Part shown: one piece after another, positions 24,644 to 31,459 of the stretch
Layout of the letters: each line of letters opens with the position of its first letter
How positions within the stretch are numbered: the first letter of the stretch is position 1
DNA from: Pseudomonas sp. Root71
GTDB taxonomy: Bacteria > Pseudomonadota > Gammaproteobacteria > Pseudomonadales > Pseudomonadaceae
NCBI RefSeq assembly: GCF_001429045.1
Contig: NZ_LMHY01000029.1
Span: 513,869 to 577,868 of the forward strand
Length of the DNA stretch: 64,000 nt
Direction of reading: 5' to 3'
Position numbers and translations under genes: made by a program
Notes under the pieces: generated by a model
Seen by the model: the letters and a program-made list of their open reading frames with translations, nothing else
Told to the model about the DNA's origin: nothing
Database searches by the model: none

Positions 24644-25855
24644 TTACTGGCGGTAGGACTTGAGGAAGCCGCCGATGCGTCCGATGGCCATCTCCAGGTC
24701 ATCGACACGGGGCAGGGTCACGACGCGGAAGTGGTCTGGCCATGGCCAGTTGAAGGCGGTGCCTTGAACCACAAGCAGCTTCTCGGAGAGCAGCAGGTCG
24801 AGGACGAACTTTTCGTCGTTATGGATCGGGCAAACCTTGGGGTCGATCCGCGGGAATGCATACAGCGCGCCCATCGGCTTGACGCAGCTCACGCCCGGAA
24901 TGTCGTTGAGCAACTCCCAGGTGCGGTTGCGTTGCTCCAGCAGGCGGCCCTGGGGCAGTACCAGGTCGTTGATGCTCTGATAGCCACCCAGGGCGGTCTG
25001 GATTGCATGCTGGCTCGGCACGTTGGCGCACAGGCGCATGTTCGCCAGCATGTCGATGCCTTCGATGTAGCTCTGGGCGTGGTGTTTCGGTCCGGAAATG
25101 GCGATCCAGCCGGAACGGAAGCCGGCCACGCGATAGGACTTGGACAGGCCGTTGAAGGTCAGGCACAGCAGGTCAGGCGCCAGGGAGGCGGTGCAGATGT
25201 GCACGGCGTCGTCGTAGAGGATCTTGTCGTAGATCTCGTCGGAGAACACCACCAGGTTGTGCTGGCGGGCCAGTTCCAGCATGCCCAGCAGCACTTCCTT
25301 CGAATACACCGCGCCGGTCGGGTTATTCGGGTTGATGATCACCAGGGCCTTGGTGTTCGGGGTGATCTTGGCCTTGATGTCGGCCAGGTCCGGCCACCAG
25401 TTGGCTTGCTCGTCGCACAGGTAATGCACCGGATTGCCGCCGGACAGGCTCACGGCTGCGGTCCACAATGGATAGTCCGGCGCTGGCACCAGCACTTCGT
25501 CGCCATTGTTGAGCAGCGCCTGCATCGACATCACGATCAGTTCGGATACGCCGTTGCCCAGATAGATGTCTTCAATGCCGACGCCTTCCACCTGCTTTTG
25601 CTGGTAGTACTGCATCACGGCCTTGCGCGCACTGAACAGGCCCTTGGAATCACTGTAGCCCTGGGCGGTCGGCAGGTTGCGGATCACGTCCTGGAGGATT
25701 TCATCCGGTGCTTCGAAACCAAAAGGCGCCGGGTTGCCGATGTTCAGCTTGAGGATGCGATGACCTTCCTCTTCCAGGCGCTTGGCGTGCTTGAGCACCG
25801 GGCCGCGAATGTCGTAGCAGACGTTGGCGAGCTTGTTCGATTTGCTGACCTGCAT
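24644..25855 (-). CDS. alaA: PLP-dependent alanine-type aminotransferase AlaA (YfbQ)
   Basis: 403 residues, length of E. coli AlaA. Fold type I motifs: LNIGNPAPFGF, GNGVSELI, PDYPLWTAAVSLSGG, INPNNPTGAVYS, SDEIYDKI, and the PLP-lysine segment FNGLSKSYRVAGFRSGW. It transfers amino groups from glutamate to pyruvate (alanine synthesis) and related 2-oxo acids. The start at 25855 begins MQVSKSNKLANVCYDIRGP, the conserved AlaA N-terminus. Confidence 0.93.
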   Translation of the reverse strand: MQVSKSNKLANVCYDIRGPVLKHAKRLEEEGHRILKLNIGNPAPFGFEAPDEILQDVIRNLPTAQGYSDSKGLFSARKAVMQYYQQKQVEGVGIEDIYLGNGVSELIVMSMQALLNNGDEVLVPAPDYPLWTAAVSLSGGNPVHYLCDEQANWWPDLADIKAKITPNTKALVIINPNNPTGAVYSKEVLLGMLELARQHNLVVFSDEIYDKILYDDAVHICTASLAPDLLCLTFNGLSKSYRVAGFRSGWIAISGPKHHAQSYIEGIDMLANMRLCANVPSQHAIQTALGGYQSINDLVLPQGRLLEQRNRTWELLNDIPGVSCVKPMGALYAFPRIDPKVCPIHNDEKFVLDLLLSEKLLVVQGTAFNWPWPDHFRVVTLPRVDDLEMAIGRIGGFLKSYRQ

Positions 25856-26081
25856 GGCGATGTGTTCCCGAAAATGAACGATCCAGACGGCGTTTGGGCA
25901 ACCGTGCTGGGAATCCTGCGTATTCACACAGGCCTGACGCCTTGAGATGCAGCACCCATATTTCCGTTTGAATGCGCGTGGTCTGGCTGCCAGACTGGCG
26001 TTTGACGAGGCGCAATCATACGTGCCGCCCGATCCGTGGAAAAGGTACAGATCGGGCTTTTTCAGCCGCTGAGGTGTGATG

Positions 26082-26477
26082 ATGGAAAAGTTGGAAAAAA
26101 CCCTGGAAGAATGGAAGGCGATGCTCGACCCGGAGCAGTACAACGTGTGCCGCCTCAAAGGCACCGAACGTCCGTTTTCCGGTAAATACAACGCCACCAA
26201 GACCGACGGTATCTACCACTGCATCTGCTGCAGCGAGCCACTGTTCGACTCCAGGACCAAGTTCGATTCCGGCTGCGGCTGGCCGAGTTTCTACGCGCCG
26301 ATCGGCGACAGCGCCATGACCGAAATCCGTGATGTCAGCCACGGCATGATCCGCACCGAAGTGGTCTGCGCCAAATGCGACGCGCACCTGGGGCATGTAT
26401 TCCCTGATGGTCCGCCGCCGACAGGCCTGCGTTATTGCATCAATTCGGTATGCCTGGACCTGGTGCCCCGCGAGTAA
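26082..26477 (+). CDS. msrB: Peptide methionine (R)-S-oxide reductase MsrB
   Basis: 131 residues. Zinc site CICC (47, 50) and CAKC (96, 99), substrate pocket GCGWPSFY, catalytic Cys119 in RYCINS. It reduces R-methionine sulfoxide in proteins with thioredoxin. The ATG at 26082 gives better spacing to GAGG (7 bases) than the ATG at 26079. It is the first of three redox-repair genes in this block. Confidence 0.97.
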   Translation: MEKLEKTLEEWKAMLDPEQYNVCRLKGTERPFSGKYNATKTDGIYHCICCSEPLFDSRTKFDSGCGWPSFYAPIGDSAMTEIRDVSHGMIRTEVVCAKCDAHLGHVFPDGPPPTGLRYCINSVCLDLVPRE

Positions 26478-26487
26478 TGCGAGCCCC

Positions 26488-26587
26488 GTAGGAGCTGCCG
26501 AAGGCTGCGATCTTTTGATTCTTGGCCTCAAGAAAGACCAGGTCAAAAGATCGTCCGAACGCGGCCCGAACCTTCGGCAGCTTCTAC
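26488..26587. repeat. REP doublet, type B
   Basis: Inverted arms GTAGGAGCTGCCGAAGGCTG and ...CCTTCGGCAGCTTCTAC around GATCTTTTGATT...AAAAGATC. It lies between msrB and gpx. It is the last clear REP element in the window. Confidence 0.85.
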
Positions 26588-26604
26588 AGTTGGTCAGTGT
26601 TTTG

Positions 26605-26633
26605 ATTAATTAAATTGCACACAATTAAATTGC
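26605..26633 (+). promoter_or_regulatory. Candidate OspR operator of gpx-ospR
   Basis: An exact 11-bp direct repeat AATTAAATTGC occurs at 26608-26618 and 26623-26633, with an internal palindrome AATTG-CACA-CAATT at 26613-26626. OhrR-family sites are AT-rich palindromes with AATT/CAATT arms. It is 43 bases upstream of the gpx start. Assignment to OspR is inference. Confidence 0.45.
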
Positions 26634-26675
26634 TAGCTATTTTGTTGTTTCTTCCATTCGTTCGGAACCTCAAAC

Positions 26676-27161
26676 ATGAGCGACAACCTGCTGAGCATCC
26701 CTTGCACCACGATCAAGGGCGAGCAAAAGACCCTGGCGGATTTCGCCGGCAAGGCCGTGCTGGTGGTCAACACGGCCAGCAAGTGCGGTTTCACTCCGCA
26801 GTACAAGGGCCTGGAAGAGTTGTGGCAGACCTACAAGGACCAGGGTCTGGTGGTGCTCGGATTTCCCTGCAACCAGTTCGGCAAACAAGAGCCGGGCAAT
26901 GAAGGGGCGATCTCCGAGTTCTGCGAGTTGAACTTCGGTGTCAGCTTCCCGCTGTTCAAAAAGATCGACGTCAACGGTGCCGATGCCCATCCGCTGTTCG
27001 TGCAATTGAAAAAGCGCGCACCGGGGGTGCTGGGTTCCCAGGGCATCAAGTGGAACTTCACCAAGTTCCTGATTGGCAAGGACGGGCAACTGGTCAAGCG
27101 CTTCGCTCCGGCGACCAAGCCGCAGGACCTGACCCGCGAGATCGAAGCCCTGCTCAAATGA
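26676..27161 (+). CDS. Glutathione peroxidase family thiol peroxidase
   Basis: 161 residues, cysteine-type Gpx. Catalytic Cys37 in NTASKCGFTPQY, with the Gln and Trp/Asn tetrad segments GFPCNQFGKQEPG and IKWNFTKFLI. Most bacterial members use thioredoxin more than glutathione. Cytosolic. Its stop overlaps the ATG of the regulator gene (ATGA), making a gpx-ospR operon as in P. aeruginosa. Confidence 0.95.
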   Translation: MSDNLLSIPCTTIKGEQKTLADFAGKAVLVVNTASKCGFTPQYKGLEELWQTYKDQGLVVLGFPCNQFGKQEPGNEGAISEFCELNFGVSFPLFKKIDVNGADAHPLFVQLKKRAPGVLGSQGIKWNFTKFLIGKDGQLVKRFAPATKPQDLTREIEALLK

Positions 27162-27619
27162 ATACCTTGTCAGTCGATTCCCTGAAGCTCGACAGCCAGT
27201 TGTGTTTCAAGCTGTACGCGGCTTCCCGGGCGGTGATTCGCGCCTACAAGCCAATGCTCGATCAGTTGGGCCTGACTTACCCTCAGTACCTGGCGATGCT
27301 GGTGTTGTGGGAGTGGCAGGAAGCGGCCCCGGAGCAACCGACCGTCAAGGCATTGGGCGAGCGTCTGGCCCTGGATTCCGGCACGCTGACACCCTTGCTC
27401 AAGCGCCTGGAACAACTGCAACTGGTGCAACGCCAGCGTTCGGTGCGCGATGAGCGTGAAGTGCACCTGAGCCTGTCGCCAGCCGGCGCGGCCTTGCGTG
27501 ACCAGGTCGGGCCACTCAAGGCGCGCCTGTTGTGCGACAGCGGGGTCGATCTGAATCGTCTCAACGAATTGCGCGATGGCCTCGATCACCTGTTGGGGCA
27601 GATCAAGGCGTTGTCGTAG
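27158..27619 (+). CDS. ospR: MarR/OhrR-type oxidation-sensing regulator OspR
   Basis: 153 residues. Reactive Cys16 (SQLCFKLY), tyrosines in TYPQYLAML, winged helix about 64-105 (LGERLALDSGTLTPLLKRLE... RDER) and a second cysteine Cys126 (LLCDSG). In P. aeruginosa OspR represses the adjacent gpx and influences pigment and antibiotic phenotypes. Paralogue of the OhrR at 11414-11875. The 3' end overlaps the convergent sagS gene by 17 bases. Confidence 0.9.
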   Translation: MNTLSVDSLKLDSQLCFKLYAASRAVIRAYKPMLDQLGLTYPQYLAMLVLWEWQEAAPEQPTVKALGERLALDSGTLTPLLKRLEQLQLVQRQRSVRDEREVHLSLSPAGAALRDQVGPLKARLLCDSGVDLNRLNELRDGLDHLLGQIKALS

Positions 27620-29966
27620 CGGGGATCCACAGGTCCAGCAGGGCGGCCAGTTCTTCGCGCCGAAAGGGTTTGGCCAGGTAGTCGCTCATGCCCGCGGCAC
27701 GACAGCGTTCACGCTCCTCCGACATGGCGTTGGCCGTCAGGGCAACAATGGGCAGTTGGGGCCAGCGTCCGTTGCGGCGGATTTGCCGGCTGGCTTCATA
27801 GCCGTCCATCACCGGCATGTTGCAGTCCATCAGCACCAGGTCGAAATCCCGTTGTTCGAGTTGGTCCAGGGCCTCGCCGCCATGAGCCGCGGTGGTGACC
27901 TCACAGCCGAGTTTGCCGAGCATGCCCTTGGCCACCAACTGATTGACCGGGTTGTCTTCCACCAACAGCACTCGTCCGCGGCGTAGCGGGCATTGAGTGT
28001 CGAGCCGGGCCTCATTGATCGGGTGGGTTTGCGGTTGCAGGATCCGCTGCAACGTCTGAAGCAGCGTACTGCGGGCCAAGGGGCGGGCCTGTTGTTGCAG
28101 GGGGGCGAGGGCGCTGGCCTCTTCGCTGGGCATGAAGTTGCCGTAAGCGGTGATCAGCAGGATCGGCGCGCTGAGGGTGGGGCGCAAATTGAACAGGCAT
28201 TCGGGGCAGTCGGTGATGAGCACGTCGGCTGTCAGGCCAAACAGTGGGTCATCCATGGAACGCCGTTCATAGTCCAGCCCCCAGACAGGCAACAGGCTGT
28301 TCAACAGTTCCCCCAGACCGCTGCTGGCGGCAGTGATGGCAATGACCTTGCCCTTGAGCGAAACAGCAGGCATTGCGCGAGTATGACTGGGCAAAGGCAA
28401 GTCTGCGCAGAACTGGCTGCCAAACCCCGCCTCGGAACTGATCGTCAGGCGTCCTTGCATGGCTTCGCAAAGGTTGTAGGTCAGGGCCAGGCCCAGCCCG
28501 GTGCCGCCAAACTGACGGGTAATACCGGCGCCGGCCTGGGTGAAAGGCTGGAGGATCTTGACCTGGGCATCCTGGGGGATGCCGATGCCGGTGTCACACA
28601 CTTCGATCCTGACGCCGTCGCCGAACGTCGACAGGCGCACGTCGACCCGCCCGAAACGGGTGAACTTGAGGGCGTTGGACAGCAGGTTACTGACGATCTG
28701 CCGCACCCGGGTCGGATCGCCGAGCACCAGTGCCGGGAAATGCGGATCGATCAGGCAGGTCAGTTCGACGCTGGGGGCGGCGTTCTGCGACAACAGGTTG
28801 GCGGTGTCTTCGATCAGCGAACCGAGGTCGAAGGGGATGTGTTCGAGTTCGAGTTGGCCGGCATCGAACTTCGACAAATCGAGAATATCGTTGAGCAATT
28901 CCACCAGCACTTTGCCCGAGTCATGGGCGATAGACAGTTGCTGCTGTTGTTCGGCATTCAGCGGCCCGTCGAGTGACAGCGCGATCATCCCGAGCAAGCC
29001 ATTGAGAGGCGTGCGGATTTCATGGCTCATGTTGGCCAGGAACACCGAGCGGGCTTCGGCCATGTCGAGGGCGGTACTGCGGGCGGCTTCCAGTTCCTCG
29101 TTGGATTGGCTCAACCGCGCGTTGATCGCCTTGAGTTCGGCAGTGCGGGCCGAGACGATGTTTTCCAGTTGGCCGAGGTATTCGGTCAGGCGGTTTTCCG
29201 CGTTGCGCCGCTGCTGGATTTCGGTGGCGATGTTCTTGAATTGCTGGTTGGCAACCTTGACCAGCACGCCGATTTCATCGTTGGCGTGTCCGGTGGGACA
29301 CTCCAGTGAGGTCGATTCGGTGCTGCCCGGGTCGCGACCGCTGAGTTCACGGATGACTCGCACCAGGGGTTTGGTCAGCATCACATAGAACAGCGCCAGC
29401 AGGATGCCGGACAGCAGCAGGCTGCGGGCGAAGCCATTGATCAGGGTCACTTCGGCCCGGCGCAGGAACCGGTCGCCGAAGGCGTAAGTATCGACGTTCA
29501 GCCGCAGCGTACCCAGGGATTCGTTGGGCATATGATCCAGGTAAAGCCGGTCTTCGAACTGTCGGTTGGCGCCGAACAGGAAGTCACTGAGCATCCGGTA
29601 ACCGTTTTCCACACCGGGTCGCTTGACGTTGGCCAGAACGGTACCGTTGTTGTCGGTCAGTTTTGCGCCGATGATCGCTGGCGAGCGCAGCAGGCCCAGG
29701 GTCAGTTCCTTGGCGAGTTCGGCGTCGATGTTGTAGGCGATTCGCGAGGCCGGGTTGTGGCTGATTTCCAGCAATGAAAGGATTTCACGATTGATGGAGG
29801 CGTCTTCACTGGCATAATCGATGCCTATTTGCAGCAGGCTGAGCAGCGTGCCCAGAATGAAACCGACCAGCACAGTAAGCCGGGCTTGCTTGAATGACAG
29901 CCGGTTGGTGAATTTGATGTCCATGAGGGGGTGAACCACTTCGGTTTCCTTTCGCTGCTCAAGCAT
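27603..29966 (-). CDS. sagS: Hybrid sensor histidine kinase SagS
   Basis: 787 residues. Membrane helices at about 30-50 and 182-197 bracket a periplasmic sensor (HmsP-like, about 52-175), then a coiled-coil, HisKA with His315 (MSHEIRTP), HATPase (DTGIGIP, GGTGLGLA), an apparently degenerate receiver (about 535-640) and a C-terminal receiver with Asp714 (LMDCNMPVMDG). In P. aeruginosa SagS drives the motile-to-sessile switch and feeds HptB and BfiSR. The identification rests on architecture and on the gpx-ospR neighbour. The start may be 29966 or 29924. Confidence 0.88.
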   Translation of the reverse strand: MLEQRKETEVVHPLMDIKFTNRLSFKQARLTVLVGFILGTLLSLLQIGIDYASEDASINREILSLLEISHNPASRIAYNIDAELAKELTLGLLRSPAIIGAKLTDNNGTVLANVKRPGVENGYRMLSDFLFGANRQFEDRLYLDHMPNESLGTLRLNVDTYAFGDRFLRRAEVTLINGFARSLLLSGILLALFYVMLTKPLVRVIRELSGRDPGSTESTSLECPTGHANDEIGVLVKVANQQFKNIATEIQQRRNAENRLTEYLGQLENIVSARTAELKAINARLSQSNEELEAARSTALDMAEARSVFLANMSHEIRTPLNGLLGMIALSLDGPLNAEQQQQLSIAHDSGKVLVELLNDILDLSKFDAGQLELEHIPFDLGSLIEDTANLLSQNAAPSVELTCLIDPHFPALVLGDPTRVRQIVSNLLSNALKFTRFGRVDVRLSTFGDGVRIEVCDTGIGIPQDAQVKILQPFTQAGAGITRQFGGTGLGLALTYNLCEAMQGRLTISSEAGFGSQFCADLPLPSHTRAMPAVSLKGKVIAITAASSGLGELLNSLLPVWGLDYERRSMDDPLFGLTADVLITDCPECLFNLRPTLSAPILLITAYGNFMPSEEASALAPLQQQARPLARSTLLQTLQRILQPQTHPINEARLDTQCPLRRGRVLLVEDNPVNQLVAKGMLGKLGCEVTTAAHGGEALDQLEQRDFDLVLMDCNMPVMDGYEASRQIRRNGRWPQLPIVALTANAMSEERERCRAAGMSDYLAKPFRREELAALLDLWIPATTTP

Positions 29967-30089
29967 AGTCGATCATGCATGCCTGCTGATGTTCTCGCGA
30001 GGCTTGTACTGCGGGGGCCGCCGCTTGTGTGACGCTGTGTTTCGTCGCTGTATCACCATCATTACTGTGAACGTGCCTGAGGAGAAGTC

Positions 30090-30980
30090 GTGGATTCCCG
30101 ATTGAATGCTTTTCTTGAACGCGCCGATGCCGTTCTGGCCCGTATCGAGCCGTTGCTGCCGGCCTTCCGGCCCACCATCGACTGGACACAATGCCTGGCC
30201 GCGCGCTGGCAGCGTGAGTCGCGCGGCGGTTATCTGATGCCGCTGGAGGTCAGCCTCGACATGCGTTTGTCGGACCTGATCGGCGTCGACCGGCAAGTCG
30301 AGCAGCTTGGGCGCAATACCCAACAGTTTCTCGACGGCATGCCGGCCAACCACGCCTTGCTCTGGGGCTCACGCGGCACCGGCAAGTCGTCGCTGGTGCG
30401 CGCTTTGCTGGCTGAGCACGCTCAAGCCGGATTGCGCTTGATCGAGATTGAACGTGATCACCTGGCAGACCTGCCGCGAGTGGTCGAACAGATCGGCAAA
30501 CTGCCTCAGCGTTTCGTGTTGTTTTGCGATGACCTCTCGTTCGAGTCGGGCGAGGGTGATTACCGAGTGCTCAAGAGTGTCCTCGATGGCTCGCTGGAAC
30601 AGGCGCCGGACAACGTTTTGCTGTACGCCACGTCCAACCGTCGCCACCTGGTGCCGGAAAAGGAAAGTGACAACGAAAACTGGAAACGGGTCGACGGCGA
30701 ACTGCATCCGAGCGAGGCGGTGGAAGACAAGATCGCGCTGTCGGACCGCTTCGGCCTGTGGCTGTCGTTCTATCCGTTTACCCAGGAACACTTCCTCGAC
30801 GTCGTCGAGCACTGGATCGGCCAGTTGGCCGGCAAGGCCGGACTGGCGTGGCAGCGCACCGAGGAACTGGACATCCTGGCGGTACGCTGGGCCACCGGCC
30901 GAGGCAATCGCAATGGGCGTTGCGCCTATCAATTTGCTCGTTATTGGGTCGGGCTGAAACTGTTGGAGCACAAGGCATGA
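30090..30980 (+). CDS. DUF815 family AAA ATPase
   Basis: 296 residues. Walker A GSRGTGKSSLV near residue 92, Walker B VLFCDDLSFE near 143, sensor-1 LYATSNRRHL. PF05673 members are AAA-like ATPases of unclear task. GTG start after GAGGAG. Its stop overlaps the ATG of the free-Met-sulfoxide reductase gene, so the two are co-translated; a link to protein or metabolite repair is possible but unproven. Confidence 0.88.
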   Translation: MDSRLNAFLERADAVLARIEPLLPAFRPTIDWTQCLAARWQRESRGGYLMPLEVSLDMRLSDLIGVDRQVEQLGRNTQQFLDGMPANHALLWGSRGTGKSSLVRALLAEHAQAGLRLIEIERDHLADLPRVVEQIGKLPQRFVLFCDDLSFESGEGDYRVLKSVLDGSLEQAPDNVLLYATSNRRHLVPEKESDNENWKRVDGELHPSEAVEDKIALSDRFGLWLSFYPFTQEHFLDVVEHWIGQLAGKAGLAWQRTEELDILAVRWATGRGNRNGRCAYQFARYWVGLKLLEHKA

Positions 30981-31459
30981 TCGATTTACAAAAGAGCGGC
31001 CAGGGCCTCGAAGGCTACGGCATGCTGCACGCACAGCTGGAGTCATTGCTGGCGGACGAGCGGGATTTTATCGCCAATGCCGCACAATTCTCGGCGTTTC
31101 TGTTCAATCAACTCGATGACTTGAACTGGGCCGGTTTCTACCTCAACCGTCATGAAGAGCTGGTGCTGGGCCCGTTTCAGGGGCAGATCGCTTGCGTACG
31201 GATTCCGTTCGGCCGTGGCGTTTGCGGGGCGGCGGCAGCCACCCTGCAGACTCAACGAGTCGAAGATGTGCACGCGTTCCCCGGTCACATTGCCTGCGAC
31301 AGCGCCTCGAACAGCGAACTGGTGGTGCCGTTGGTCAAAGACGGCCGATTGATCGGCGTGCTTGACCTCGACAGTCCGAAACTTGCGCGTTTCACCGCGC
31401 AGGACCAAGCCGGGATCGAACAGCTGGCGGCGATTTTCCTGCGCCTGACCGACTGCTGA
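30977..31459 (+). CDS. Free methionine-(R)-sulfoxide reductase (GAF-type, MsrC/YebR)
   Basis: 160 residues, single GAF domain. NWAGFYL and the three conserved cysteines Cys73 (IACVRIPFG), Cys83 (GVCGAAA) and Cys107 (HIACDS) match fRMsr; the SNSELVVPL strand follows. It reduces free, not protein-bound, R-methionine sulfoxide. Together with msrB and gpx it gives this 6-kb region a redox-repair theme. The start at 30977 overlaps the previous stop. Confidence 0.92.
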   Translation: MIDLQKSGQGLEGYGMLHAQLESLLADERDFIANAAQFSAFLFNQLDDLNWAGFYLNRHEELVLGPFQGQIACVRIPFGRGVCGAAAATLQTQRVEDVHAFPGHIACDSASNSELVVPLVKDGRLIGVLDLDSPKLARFTAQDQAGIEQLAAIFLRLTDC

